A stretch of 64,000 bases of DNA from CAWCHZ01 sp963795555 (GTDB lineage Bacteria; Actinomycetota; Thermoleophilia; Solirubrobacterales; Solirubrobacteraceae). Where the stretch lies: contig CAWCHZ010000002.1 in NCBI GenBank assembly GCA_963795555.1, forward strand, positions 310,001-374,000, written 5' to 3'. The position numbers and the translations under genes are program-made. Below are positions 1-10,465 of the stretch, one piece after another (position 1 is the first letter of the stretch; each line of letters starts with the position of its first letter). The notes beneath the pieces were generated by a model, which saw only the letters and a program-made list of their open reading frames with translations, ran no database searches and was not told where the DNA came from.

Positions 1-1
1 G

Positions 2-2629
<2,628 letters not shown>

Positions 2630-2692
2630 CGCGCCGCTCATCAGCGCCGCGACCTGTACTCCCAGCGCAGCGGCGGAGCGCCCGCCCGCCGC

Positions 2693-3106
2693 TTAGCGCG
2701 GCGCTATTACGCGCAAGCCGGCCTGGCTGGCCGCGGCTGTCATGCGCGCGTCGTATCCGCAGAACGTCTCCAGGCGTTCGCCGAGATTCAGCGCGGTAGC
2801 GAGGTGGATCGCGTCGAGCGAGCGCAGCGTGACAGGCGTTAGCTCGCCGGCGCGCCTGCGAATCTCGCCGTTCAGCGGCAGCAGGCGGATCCCGGCAAGC
2901 TGGTTGCGGGCAGCCGCAACCGCCGCCGTGCCGGCCGCGCGCCCGGCGGCGCGAACGACCTCGATCTCGAGGATCTCAGAGGCCACGAGCCGAGCCCGTG
3001 GGTCCAGCGCCGCCACCAGTGCCGGCGTCTCGGGCTCGGGCAGGACGAGCTTGACGAACGCCGAGGAGTCGAGGTAGACGAGCGGAGACTCCGCCGTCGC
3101 GCTCAG
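2693..3106 (-). CDS. PIN-domain toxin, VapC-like
   Basis: Probable PIN-fold endoribonuclease toxin of a type II toxin-antitoxin pair. The N-terminal VYLDSSAFVKLV with the first catalytic aspartate, the internal LRSLDAIHLATAL and the final CGYDARM are in PIN order, giving about 130 residues, normal for the family. The start is odd. No ATG, GTG or TTG lies in frame before VYLD; the nearest candidates are a CTG at 3106 overlapping the antitoxin stop, or an internal GTG at 3016 that would delete the first catalytic aspartate. Overlap with the antitoxin suggests translational coupling. The call is firm for the fold and weak for the start. A lost start, leaving a dead toxin, is possible. Confidence 0.75.
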   Translation of the reverse strand: MSATAESPLVYLDSSAFVKLVLPEPETPALVAALDPRARLVASEILEIEVVRAAGRAAGTAAVAAARNQLAGIRLLPLNGEIRRRAGELTPVTLRSLDAIHLATALNLGERLETFCGYDARMTAAASQAGLRVIAPR

Positions 3107-3420
3107 AGCCGCTCCCGACGCAGCTCGGCGAGCGCCTCGGAGATCGCCCGCGGCCTGGCTTGATCGGGCGTCCCGAGCGTTCCGGCAGTCGCGAGCACCG
3201 CCTCGGTGGAGCGCAGCGCCGGCGTCGCATGTTGCTCGTCCAGCCAGTGATCCAGCTCCGAGTCCTCATGGGCGAGCAGATCGCGCGCGCCGCGCAGGAG
3301 CAGCTCGCGCGCCAAGGCGGAGGTGGGCTTGGTCTCGCCGAGCAGCGGCCGGGCGCGTCGCAGCACCTCGTCCAGCTCGGGGTCGCGCGTCAGGGCGATG
3401 CGGGGATGAGCGGTAGGCAT
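3103..3420 (-). CDS. antitoxin of the VapBC-like pair
   Basis: A 105-residue acidic/basic helical protein directly upstream of and overlapping the PIN toxin gene, the usual antitoxin-first order. It contains SALARELLLRGARDLL, an amphipathic stretch like those in VapB-type antitoxins, and ends in a charged tail (SEALAELRRERL) that could wrap the toxin. I recognise no named DNA-binding fold with certainty, so the assignment depends on position, size and partner. The pair is probably self-repressing as in related systems, but no clear operator was seen upstream. Confidence 0.65.
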   Translation of the reverse strand: MPTAHPRIALTRDPELDEVLRRARPLLGETKPTSALARELLLRGARDLLAHEDSELDHWLDEQHATPALRSTEAVLATAGTLGTPDQARPRAISEALAELRRERL

Positions 3421-3465
3421 GGGCTCAAGTGTAACACCGGAGTTGCACCGATGGCTCTGGCCGCG

Positions 3466-4347
3466 TCACCTGGCATTCGCGCGTGTCCCCCTCCGTGCCG
3501 CGAGCCCCTGCTTGCGCAGCTCGAGCGCGCGGCGCACCTCGCTGGCGCCCGGGCCATGGCCGTCCTCGCCCGCCGTCTCCAGCAGGCAGGGCAGCCGCTC
3601 GAAGCGCGGCTCGGACAAGAACGTGGCGCAGCCAGCCGCTCCCAGCTGACCGCTGCCAACGTTGGCATGGCGGTCGCGGTTGGACCCCAGCGCGGTCTGG
3701 GAGTCATTGATGTGCAGCGATCCCAGCCGCTTCAGGCCGACGACGCGATCGAAGGCATCGATCGTCTCCTTCAGGCCCGCGTCGGTGCGGATGTCGCAGC
3801 CGGCGGCGAACAGGTGGCAGGAGTCCAGGCAGACGCCCAAGCGTCCGTCGTCGCCCGCCGCCCCCAGCAGTGCCGCCAGCTCCTCGAATGAGCGTCCGAG
3901 CGTGCCGCCCGTACCGGCGGTGTTCTCGAGCTGCAGCGGGCAGCGCTCGCTGTCGGCCAGCGCCTGCGCGATCAGCTCGCCCGCCCGTTCGATCGCCGGG
4001 CCGACCGCGCCCTGCTTGGCCGAGCCGGGGTGTACGACCACCGCCTGCGCGCCGATGCCGTCGCCGACGCGCAGCGCCTGCGTCAGCGACGCCAGCGACT
4101 TGGCTCTGATGTCGGCGTCATCGGACGCGCAGTTGATCAGGTAGACGGCGTGGATCACGGTCGCCTCGATCGGTGAGTCGGCGATCGCGGCGCGGAAGGC
4201 CGCGAAGTCCTCCGTGCCGTAGCGCGTCGGGCGCCACATGCGCGGTGATTGGTTGAAGATCTGAATCGCCTCGGCGCCGCAGGCCTGACCGCGCTCGACG
4301 GCCTTCGCCAGGCCCCCGGCGGTCGAGACGTGCGCGCCGACTAGCAT
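3466..4347 (-). CDS. nfo: endonuclease IV (AP endonuclease)
   Basis: Zinc-dependent apurinic/apyrimidinic endonuclease of base-excision repair, 293 residues, normal family length. The protein starts MLVGAHVSTAGGL and shows the TIM-barrel metal motifs in order: IFNQSPRMW, VIHAVYLINCAS, VVVHPGS, LQLENTAGTGG, VCLDSCHLFAAGCD, LHINDSQTALGSNRDRHANVG and LLETAGEDG. The ATG at 4347 is chosen because the conserved N-terminus begins there; the frame stays open further upstream but reads antisense to gltX. The gene is divergent from gltX with only nine bases between the start codons. Confidence 0.96.
   Translation of the reverse strand: MLVGAHVSTAGGLAKAVERGQACGAEAIQIFNQSPRMWRPTRYGTEDFAAFRAAIADSPIEATVIHAVYLINCASDDADIRAKSLASLTQALRVGDGIGAQAVVVHPGSAKQGAVGPAIERAGELIAQALADSERCPLQLENTAGTGGTLGRSFEELAALLGAAGDDGRLGVCLDSCHLFAAGCDIRTDAGLKETIDAFDRVVGLKRLGSLHINDSQTALGSNRDRHANVGSGQLGAAGCATFLSEPRFERLPCLLETAGEDGHGPGASEVRRALELRKQGLAARRGTRANAR
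4342..4347 (+). promoter_or_regulatory. -10 box TAGCAT of gltX
   Basis: TAGCAT lies nine bases before the gltX ATG and includes the complementary start codon of nfo. A transcript starting about seven bases after it would have almost no leader. It fits the TANNNT pattern seen before many other starts in the window. Confidence 0.5.
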
Positions 4348-4356
4348 GCGGCACCC

Positions 4357-5685
4357 ATGCGCGTTCGCTTCGCTCCTTCGCCGACCGGCGCGCTGCACAT
4401 CGGCGGCGCGCGCACGGCACTGTACAACTGGCTGCTGGCGCGCGGCTCGGGCGCCAGCCTGCTGCTGCGCATCGAGGACACCGACCGCGAGCGCTCGACG
4501 CCGGAGAACGTCGAGCAGATCCTCGCCGCGCTGCGCTGGCTGGAGCTCGACTGGGACGAGGGGCCGGTCTTCCAGAGCGAGCGCGCCGCCCGCCACCGGA
4601 CCGTGCTGCGCCAGCTGCTCGACTCCGGCGACGCATACCACTCCAACGCGACGGCGGCTGACGTGCAGCAGTGGAAGCAGCGCCACGCCAACGCCGGCTT
4701 CCGCGGCGAGCCCGAGCGCTCCGGCGCGGTGCGCCTGCGCGTGCCCGAGCACGGCGCGACGGTCGTGCACGACGTGATCCGCGGCGACACGCGCTTCGAG
4801 CACCGCCACCTCGACGACCCCGTGATCGCACGGGCGGATGGGTCGGTGCTCTACAACTTCGCCGTCGCCGTCGATGACCTCGACGCGGGCATCAGCCACG
4901 TCGTGCGCGGCGAGGACCACCTCTCCAACACCCCCAAGCAGCTGCTGGTCTTCGAGGCGCTCGGCGCCCAGCCACCGCTCTACGCGCACCTGCCGCTGCT
5001 GCACGGCCCGGATGGCAAGAAGCTCTCCAAGCGCCACGGTGCCGCATCAGTGCAGGAGCTGCGCGACGCCGGCTATCTGCCGGAGGCCGTACGCAACTAC
5101 CTCGCCCTGCTCGGCTGGGGCCTGGACGACTCGACGACCTTCCTGTCGACCGAGGAGCTCCAGCGCGGCTTCTCGCTGGAGCGGGTGTCGCGCTCGCCGG
5201 CGGTCTTCGACGAGCAGAAGCTGCGCTGGATGAACGGGCGCTACCTGCGCGAGCTGAACGTCGATGAGCTGACCGAGCGCCTGGAGGCGTTCACCGGTCG
5301 CGACGAGCTGCGCGGCGCGGTCGAGATCAGCCGGGAGAAGATCCAGACGCTCGCCGACTTCTGGCCGCTGGTCGGCTTCGTCTTCGACGGGCCGGTCGAC
5401 GACCCGGCCGCGTGGTCGAAGACGATTGCCACGGCTGGGGGCCGCGAGGGGCTCGAGCAGGCGCGCGATCTGCTCGCGCGCATCGAGGCCTTCGAGCCCG
5501 ACACGATCGAGCGGGCACTGCGCGAGCTGGCGCAGCGACGCGGCGTCAAGCCGCGCGAGGTCTTCCAGCCGGTGCGCGTCGCGCTCGCCGGCACGACCGT
5601 CTCGCCGGGGATCTTCGAGACGCTCGCGCTGCTTGGTCGCGAGGAGTCGCTGCGGCGCATCGACGCGGCGCTCGCGCGCGCCTGA
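4357..5685 (+). CDS. gltX: glutamyl-tRNA synthetase
   Basis: Class I aminoacyl-tRNA synthetase charging tRNA-Glu, 442 residues. The HIGH-type signature is HIGG at residues 14-17 and the KMSKS-type loop is GKKLSKRHG near residue 222. IEDTDRERSTPENV and VRGEDHLSNTPKQ are typical of bacterial GluRS. Because gatCAB is also in the window, this enzyme is probably non-discriminating and also makes Glu-tRNA-Gln for amidation. That is inference, since glnS could lie elsewhere. The 3' end is part of a three-copy 36-bp tandem repeat that includes the stop codon. Confidence 0.96.
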   Translation: MRVRFAPSPTGALHIGGARTALYNWLLARGSGASLLLRIEDTDRERSTPENVEQILAALRWLELDWDEGPVFQSERAARHRTVLRQLLDSGDAYHSNATAADVQQWKQRHANAGFRGEPERSGAVRLRVPEHGATVVHDVIRGDTRFEHRHLDDPVIARADGSVLYNFAVAVDDLDAGISHVVRGEDHLSNTPKQLLVFEALGAQPPLYAHLPLLHGPDGKKLSKRHGAASVQELRDAGYLPEAVRNYLALLGWGLDDSTTFLSTEELQRGFSLERVSRSPAVFDEQKLRWMNGRYLRELNVDELTERLEAFTGRDELRGAVEISREKIQTLADFWPLVGFVFDGPVDDPAAWSKTIATAGGREGLEQARDLLARIEAFEPDTIERALRELAQRRGVKPREVFQPVRVALAGTTVSPGIFETLALLGREESLRRIDAALARA

Positions 5686-5774
5686 GCCCCCGGCGTCGGC
5701 TCTGCGCTCGCGCGCGCTCGAGCCCCGGGCGTCGGCTCTGCGCTCACGCGCTCCTAAACCCCCGCATCGGCTCT
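5668..5774 (+). repeat. 36-bp tandem repeat, three copies, spanning the gltX stop
   Basis: Three imperfect copies at 5668-5703, 5704-5739 and 5740-5774. Each begins GCGCTC and ends TCGGCTCT. Copy 1 contains the gltX stop TGA; the third copy has TAA at nearly the same place, while the second reads CGA. It looks like slippage duplication of the gene end. Confidence 0.8.
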
Positions 5775-5854
5775 GCCGATAACTGGCTCAGCGCGACAGC
5801 GATAGCGCCTTTGGCGGCATCCAATCGCCGCATCCATCACCGCGATCGAAACCC

Positions 5855-6952
5855 ATGGCCGCCACTCCATCCGTCGTAGTTCCGCTGCGCACCCGCGACC
5901 GTGCCGCGGCAGTGCAGGCGGAGCCCCGCACCGACGGACCCGGCCAGCGATTGACCGTCGCCTTCGAGGCGATGGACGCGTTCCCGGCGCTCGCCGAGTC
6001 ACGCAACCGGGTGCTGGAGATCGTCGCGGGGGAGCGTGTCTCGCCGACCGAGCTGGTCACCGCGCTGGAGTCAGACGTGGCGTTGACGATCAGCGTGCTG
6101 CGCCTGGCCAATCGCGTCGACGCCAAGCAGCGCAACGGCGCCGGCGTGCCGTCGATCGTCCAGGCGCTCGAGCTGGTCGCGCCCGAGACGCTCACGACGC
6201 TCGCCAACACGCTGCGCACGTTCGACTTCTTCGAGCGCGGCGGGGTCTGGGAGGGCGCCCCCGAACGCTTCCGCCTGCACGCGATCACGACGCAGCGGGC
6301 CGCCGAGCGCCTGGCTGCGGTGGCCGACTTCGACAGCCGCGACCGCCTGATGGTCAGCGCGTTGCTGCACGACATCGGCAAGCTCGTGCTGCTGCACGCC
6401 TATCCCGGGTACCGGGGCCAGATCCAGGGCTCCTCGCGCACGCCGGAGGAGCGCCTGCACCGCGAGCGCCGCGAGCTGGGTGTCGACCACGCGCTCGTCG
6501 GCGGGGTGCTGGCGCGCCGCTGGGGGCTGCCGAAGAGCCTGGCGAGCGCGATCGAGCGCCATCACTCCGACGACGCGACCGGCGAGGCCGCCTTCATCCG
6601 CCTGGCCGACATGCTCGCCCACTACTCGCAGGGCACGCCCGTCTCGCCCTCAGAGCTGATCAGGGTCTCACGCCGCGTCGAGATCGACGCCAACCAATTG
6701 AGGCGGGTGATGCACGACCTGCCCTTTCCGGCCGACACGCGCCCGCGCGCGGTCGATCCCTGCCCGCTGTCGGGGCGCGAGCTCGAGGTCCTCAAGCGCC
6801 TCGCGCAGGGCAACGTCTACAAGCAGATCGCCCGCGAGCTCGAGCTCTCGACGAGCACCGTCCGCACGCACCTGCACAACATCTACGGCAAGCTCGGCGC
6901 CGTCGATCGCGCCCAGGCCGTGCTCGTCGCCACCGAGCGCGGCTGGCTGTAG
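5855..6952 (+). CDS. HDOD-domain protein fused to LuxR-type DNA-binding domain
   Basis: A 365-residue regulator. The first two thirds form an HDOD domain (FPALAESRNRVLEIV; LTISVLRLANRVDAK; LLHDIGKLVLLHAYPG; VDHALVGGVLARRWGLP; AIERHHSD), with HD-type histidines still visible. The last 65 residues are a GerE/LuxR helix-turn-helix (LSGRELEVLKRLAQGNVYKQI, then STSTVRTHLHNIYGKLG). HDOD proteins usually act in signalling without an attached HTH, so this looks like a one-component transcription factor. Its ligand and targets are not visible. It follows the gltX repeat and has no obvious operon partner. Confidence 0.85.
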   Translation: MAATPSVVVPLRTRDRAAAVQAEPRTDGPGQRLTVAFEAMDAFPALAESRNRVLEIVAGERVSPTELVTALESDVALTISVLRLANRVDAKQRNGAGVPSIVQALELVAPETLTTLANTLRTFDFFERGGVWEGAPERFRLHAITTQRAAERLAAVADFDSRDRLMVSALLHDIGKLVLLHAYPGYRGQIQGSSRTPEERLHRERRELGVDHALVGGVLARRWGLPKSLASAIERHHSDDATGEAAFIRLADMLAHYSQGTPVSPSELIRVSRRVEIDANQLRRVMHDLPFPADTRPRAVDPCPLSGRELEVLKRLAQGNVYKQIARELELSTSTVRTHLHNIYGKLGAVDRAQAVLVATERGWL

Positions 6953-7078
6953 GGCTGGCGCGGCTGGCCGGGCGGCGCCCGCGTGGCGTCCCCGCACGAC
7001 AGGTCTTCCGACCGTGTCATACGATCGCTTCGGCAGCGACCCGCCAGCTCGCTGAATCTCGCTCCACGCGCAGGGCCG

Positions 7079-7084
7079 TAGACA
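7079..7084 (+). promoter_or_regulatory. -10 box TAGACA before the Rrf2 gene
   Basis: TAGACA ends ten bases before the ATG at 7095. It matches the leaderless arrangement found before other genes here, with a C-terminal A instead of T. Confidence 0.4.
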
Positions 7085-7094
7085 TCGCAAGCGC

Positions 7095-7487
7095 ATGATC
7101 TCGATCACCAGCAAGTCGCCGTACGCACTCCAGGCGCTCGTCGAGCTCGCGCGTGCCGGTGACGGCGGTCCGGTGCCGGTCGCCGAGCTGGCGCGCCGGC
7201 GCGACATCCCCGTGCAGTTCCTCGAGCAGCTCTTCGCCGTGCTGCGCCGGGCCGGCCTGCTGCGCTCCCAGCGCGGCGTCAAGGGCGGCTACTCCTTCGC
7301 CCGCGACCCGCGTGAGATCACCGTGCTGGAGATCGTCGAGCTGCTCGACGGACCGCTCGGCCAGGGGGCGATTGGCGTCATCGCCAGCGCCGCCGACGCC
7401 GCCCGCCAGGTCCTCGCCGGCGTCACGATCGCCGACGAGGTCGACCGCGAGGCGCGCGATGCCGGCGCGTCGATGTATTACATCTAG
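7095..7487 (+). CDS. Rrf2-family transcriptional regulator
   Basis: A 130-residue winged-helix protein starting with the family hallmark MISITSKSPYALQALVELA, followed by the recognition region (DIPVQFLEQLFAVLRRAGLL) and wing (SQRGVKGGYSFARDP). The three-cysteine Fe-S motif of IscR/NsrR-type members is absent, so it is closer to CymR/RirA-like redox-independent members. Sulfur genes (cysK, cysE) lie three kilobases downstream and would be natural CymR-like targets, but they are not adjacent and no operator was identified. Ends in MYYI. Confidence 0.88.
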   Translation: MISITSKSPYALQALVELARAGDGGPVPVAELARRRDIPVQFLEQLFAVLRRAGLLRSQRGVKGGYSFARDPREITVLEIVELLDGPLGQGAIGVIASAADAARQVLAGVTIADEVDREARDAGASMYYI

Positions 7488-7496
7488 AGCGCCGGG

Positions 7497-7640
7497 CTAG
7501 AGCCGCCGACCCGGCCTGTTGAATCCCCGTCCGGCACCGAAGCCCCGGCGCCGCGGCTCAGCGTGCCCTTTCGCCTCACCCGTGCGGAAGATCGCCTTTG
7601 CCAGCTTCCACCCGGCCATCCACTTGAAGAGCTTGCCCAT
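7497..7640 (-). CDS. small basic protein of 47 residues, unknown function
   Basis: A short gene preceded by a strong Shine-Dalgarno sequence (GAGGAGA about five bases before ATG), which is the main support. The product begins MGKLFKWMAGWKLAKAIF, an amphipathic helix, and ends in an Arg/Gly-rich tail (GFGAGRGFNRPGRRL). It could bind membrane or nucleic acid. It converges with the Rrf2 gene; the stop codons are ten bases apart. I do not recognise a family. The overlapping frame on the other strand lacks such a ribosome site and is rejected. Confidence 0.5.
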   Translation of the reverse strand: MGKLFKWMAGWKLAKAIFRTGEAKGHAEPRRRGFGAGRGFNRPGRRL

Positions 7641-7707
7641 CGTCTTCTCCTCGCTTGGGTCTGCAGCTGCAGCTGCGGTTGCACCGCATGAGTACCCGGC
7701 TGGGGGG

Positions 7708-7806
7708 TCGCCGAATAGCGGCCGCGCCGGCCGGATCGCGGTATCCCATCGCCGAGTAGCCGCGATCGCCGAATAGCGGCCGCGCCGCTCAGGCTCTCCG
7801 GTATCC
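7708..7806 (+). repeat. intergenic direct repeats with core TCGCCGARTAG
   Basis: TCGCCGAATAGCGGCCGCGC occurs at 7708 and again at 7766, with a shorter copy (TCGCCGAGTAG) at 7749. Both long copies are followed by a GGTATCC. The block sits in the divergent gap between the small basic protein and the GlsB-like gene, ahead of the latter's promoter. Confidence 0.7.
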
Positions 7807-7817
7807 GTCGCGAGGAG

Positions 7818-7823
7818 TACTCT
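7818..7823 (+). promoter_or_regulatory. -10 box TACTCT, leaderless arrangement
   Basis: TACTCT ends seven bases before the ATG at 7831. A GGAGG lies between them but only two bases from the ATG, too close for normal ribosome binding, so a leaderless start is favoured. Confidence 0.5.
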
Positions 7824-7830
7824 GGAGGCG

Positions 7831-8085
7831 ATGTCCCTGATCGTCTTCCTGGTCGTGCTGGCGCTGATGGGGTTGATCGTCGGTGCGCTCGCTCGCCTGC
7901 TGCTGCCCGGCCCGGACCCAATGGGCATCGGCATGACGATCCTCGTCGGGCTCTGTGGCACCTTCAGCGCCGGGCTGTTCTCGTGGTATGTGCTGCACCG
8001 CCACGGCGCCGGCCTGCTGCTGGCGATCGTGTTCTCGATGCTGATCCTCTGGATCTATCGCCGCTCGCGCAGGGGCGCCCGCTAG
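7831..8085 (+). CDS. GlsB/YeaQ/YmgE-like small membrane protein
   Basis: An 84-residue protein with three hydrophobic segments (about 3-25, 33-52, 60-77) and the loop GALARLLLPGPDPMGIGMTIL, which resembles the transglycosylase-associated protein family (GARLLLPG.DP.G). Members are small stress-associated inner-membrane proteins of unclear function. It ends four bases inside the 3' end of the convergent cfa gene. Family membership is likely; the role is not established. Confidence 0.75.
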   Translation: MSLIVFLVVLALMGLIVGALARLLLPGPDPMGIGMTILVGLCGTFSAGLFSWYVLHRHGAGLLLAIVFSMLILWIYRRSRRGAR

Positions 8086-9527
8086 CCGACCGGCGCGGTG
8101 GTGCGCGAGCGGGTCGGCTGGGAGGTCGGCGCAGGTCGGGAAGCCACGGGAGCCGGCGCGCCAGCGCCGAGCAGCAGCTCGCGGCGGTCGAGCGGCAGGC
8201 CGTGCGGCGCGCCGTCGCGTGCGGCGAGCACCTGGTAGATCGTGATGTCGCCGCCCTCGAAGGCCAGCGCCGACGCGAGCGTGTAGAGACGACAGATCCG
8301 CTCGCGCTCGGCACCGATCTCGTCGAGCGCCAACTCGCGGCCAGCGACGAGGTTGGCCAGCCAGCAGCGCAGCGTCAGCGCATAGTGCTCACGCAGCGAC
8401 TCGACGTCGCGCACCTCCAGCCCGGTCGCACGCATCGCCGCCATCACGTCCGTCACGGGGTGCAGCTCGCCGTCGGGGAAGACGTAGCGTGAGATGAACG
8501 TCTTGGGGCCGGGCGGCTCGGAGTACAGCCGCGCGATGCCGTGGTTGAGGAACAGCCCGCCCCGGCGCAGCAGGCGGTGGATCGTGCGCGCGTAGGTGTC
8601 GAGCTCGCGGCGCCCGACGTGCTCGTACATGCCGACGCTGACGATCTTGTCGTAGGGGCCGTCGGCGACCTCGCGATAGTCGGCGACGCGGATCTCCACC
8701 CGCTCGGCGAGGCCCGCGGCGGCGATCCGCTCGCGCGCCAGCTCGGCCTGGGGCACGGACAGCGTGACGCCGACCCCTCGCACGCCGTAATGGCTGGCGG
8801 CGTAGATCAGCAGCGAGCCCCAGCCACAGCCAACGTCGAGCAGGCGCTCGCCCGCGGCGAGGCGCAGCTTGCGGCAGATCACGTCCAGCTTGCGCTCCTG
8901 CGCGGCCTCGAGCGTGTCGTCGGGGCTGGTGAAGTAGGCGCAGGAGTACACCATGCTCGGTCCGAGCAGCTGGCGATAGAAGCGGTTGGAGACGTCGTAG
9001 TGGTAGCTGATCGCGGCGCGGTCGCGGCGCAGCGAGTGCCGCACCCCCTGTGGGCGGGCCTCGACCGCCGGGATCGCTGGCTGGCGCAGCATCCGGAGTC
9101 CGCCGAGCCGCAGGGTGGCGATCAGCAGCCGCGCCCGGTCCAGCCGCGAGAGCCGCAGCGAGTCCAGCTGCCGCCGCACTGCCAGCGCCGGCTCGAGGTC
9201 GCCTTCCAGGTCGATGAGGCCGGCGACCCAGGCGCGCGCGAGCCCGAGCTGGTTGGGCTCGTGCAGCAGGTGGGCGACCGCGCGGGGGTCGCGGACGAGC
9301 ACCCGCGGCTGGTCGGTGCGGGCACCACTGGTCGGCGCGCGGTGGGGTGCGGTTGAGTGGGCCGGCTCCTGAGGCGCCAGCACGCTGCCGTCCCAGAAGC
9401 CGATCGTCAGCGGCAGGTCGGCCAGCCGGCCCCGGGCGACGCGGCTCAACGCGCTCCCTGCAATGCCCGCGGCGGTGGCCGCCCCATGACTGCCATCGTG
9501 GGATCGGATCGAGCGCGTGGGCGCCAT
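8082..9527 (-). CDS. cfa: cyclopropane-fatty-acyl-phospholipid synthase family methyltransferase
   Basis: SAM-dependent enzyme that methylenates (or methylates) unsaturated phospholipid acyl chains at the membrane, 481 residues. After an N-terminal domain (LTIGFWDGSVL; VRDPRAVAHLL) come ISYHYDVSNRFYRQLLG, SMVYSCAYF, the SAM-binding loop LLDVGCGWGSLLIYAA, VSVGMYEHVGRRELD and the C-terminal ERICRLY. Length and order fit Cfa/CmaA-type enzymes. The ATG at 9527 is preceded by TTTAAT seven bases upstream. The last four bases overlap the convergent GlsB-like gene. Confidence 0.92.
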   Translation of the reverse strand: MAPTRSIRSHDGSHGAATAAGIAGSALSRVARGRLADLPLTIGFWDGSVLAPQEPAHSTAPHRAPTSGARTDQPRVLVRDPRAVAHLLHEPNQLGLARAWVAGLIDLEGDLEPALAVRRQLDSLRLSRLDRARLLIATLRLGGLRMLRQPAIPAVEARPQGVRHSLRRDRAAISYHYDVSNRFYRQLLGPSMVYSCAYFTSPDDTLEAAQERKLDVICRKLRLAAGERLLDVGCGWGSLLIYAASHYGVRGVGVTLSVPQAELARERIAAAGLAERVEIRVADYREVADGPYDKIVSVGMYEHVGRRELDTYARTIHRLLRRGGLFLNHGIARLYSEPPGPKTFISRYVFPDGELHPVTDVMAAMRATGLEVRDVESLREHYALTLRCWLANLVAGRELALDEIGAERERICRLYTLASALAFEGGDITIYQVLAARDGAPHGLPLDRRELLLGAGAPAPVASRPAPTSQPTRSRTTAPVG

Positions 9528-9534
9528 CGCGCAG

Positions 9535-9540
9535 ATTAAA
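9535..9540 (-). promoter_or_regulatory. -10 box TTTAAT of cfa
   Basis: On the minus strand TTTAAT ends seven bases before the cfa ATG, matching the TATAAT consensus at five of six positions and again implying little or no leader. Confidence 0.5.
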
Positions 9541-9652
9541 CCCCGTCCGGGCAGCGCTCGCGCAGCGCTCGGGCGTCGTGGGGTGGAGGCTCGCGCAGCA
9601 TCCGGCAGCGTGGGCTGCGGGCTCCCGTCGTCCGCGCAGCACCCGGGCGTCG

Positions 9653-9658
9653 TAGACT
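9653..9658 (+). promoter_or_regulatory. -10 box TAGACT of the amidase gene
   Basis: TAGACT ends nine bases before the ATG at 9668. It lies at the end of a region with imperfect direct repeats (GCGCAGC..CGGGCGTCGT near 9553 and 9637). Confidence 0.5.
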
Positions 9659-9667
9659 GCGGCGCCG

Positions 9668-10369
9668 ATGCGCCGGCTGCTGCTCAGCGCGCTGCTGATC
9701 GTCGCGGCGGCGGCGGCCAGCGGGTCCGCCGCCAGCGGGTCCGCCACTTCCGCGGCCTCGCCGGCCCGACTCGTCAGCGCCGGCGTCCCGCGACCGCCGA
9801 TCCACATGCTGCTGATTCCGCTTCCGCCACGGCGGCTGCGGGAGATGGCCGCCTACGCCCGCCGCCACTACGGCATCAACAGCTGGCGCCTCGTGCATCC
9901 GCATGTGATCGTCGAGCACTACTCCGTGACGTCCACGGTGCAGGCCGTCTACAACACCTTCGCGCCCGATCTCCCCGACAGCGAGCTGCACGAGCTGCCG
10001 GGAACCTGTGCGCACTTCGTGATCGGCCGCGATGGCGCGATCTACCAGCTCGTGCCGCTGGGGATCATGTGCCGCCACACGGTTGGCCTCAACTGGACGG
10101 CGATCGGCATCGAGCACGTCGGCTTCAGCGATGCCCAGGTGCTTGGTGACCGCCGCCAGCTCGCCGCCTCGCTGGCGCTCACCCGCTGGCTGCGCTGTCG
10201 CTACGGCATCCCGATCGCCGATGTCATCGGCCACAACGAGAGCCTCAGCTCGCCCTACCACCATGAGCTGGTGCCCGCGCTGCGCCACCAGACGCACAGC
10301 GACTTCAAGCACGCGTCGATGGTCCGCTATCGCGCCGCGCTGGCTCGCCTGGGTGGATGCGGCAGCTGA
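9668..10369 (+). CDS. secreted N-acetylmuramoyl-L-alanine amidase-like protein (Amidase_2)
   Basis: A 233-residue exported protein. A signal peptide (MRRLLLSALLIVAAAAASGS) is followed by an Amidase_2/PGRP-type domain: VIVEHYSVTS supplies the first zinc histidine, CAHFVIGRDGAIYQLVPLG is the conserved core, then CRHTVGLNWTAIGIEHVG and, near the end, TDSDFKH-like QTHSDFKH. Likely cell-wall amidase acting outside the membrane on peptidoglycan or related peptides. The signal region contains a short internal duplication (SGSAASGSA). Monocistronic, with its own promoter. Confidence 0.85.
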   Translation: MRRLLLSALLIVAAAAASGSAASGSATSAASPARLVSAGVPRPPIHMLLIPLPPRRLREMAAYARRHYGINSWRLVHPHVIVEHYSVTSTVQAVYNTFAPDLPDSELHELPGTCAHFVIGRDGAIYQLVPLGIMCRHTVGLNWTAIGIEHVGFSDAQVLGDRRQLAASLALTRWLRCRYGIPIADVIGHNESLSSPYHHELVPALRHQTHSDFKHASMVRYRAALARLGGCGS

Positions 10370-10385
10370 GCGGCGCTCTCGCGGG

Positions 10386-10450
10386 GCAGCCGGCTGATGA
10401 GCGGCCCGGGGCGGCCGGCTGGCGAGCCGCCCAGGGCTGCCGGCTGGTGA
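10386..10450 (+). repeat. three imperfect GCCGGCTG repeats between amidase and cysK
   Basis: AGCCGGCTGATGA, GGCCGGCTGGCGA and TGCCGGCTGGTGA recur at about 25-base spacing immediately before the cysK promoter. No hairpin with a T-run is present. Confidence 0.55.
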
Positions 10451-10465
10451 ACGGGTAACGTAGCG

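Noticed and set aside
4348..5037. N-terminal extension of endonuclease IV
   Set aside because: It runs antisense to gltX and the known N-terminus starts at 4347.
7519..7776. Plus-strand 85-codon frame
   Set aside because: Opposite to the small basic protein, which has the better ribosome site; it lacks one and its end is formed by the intergenic repeats.
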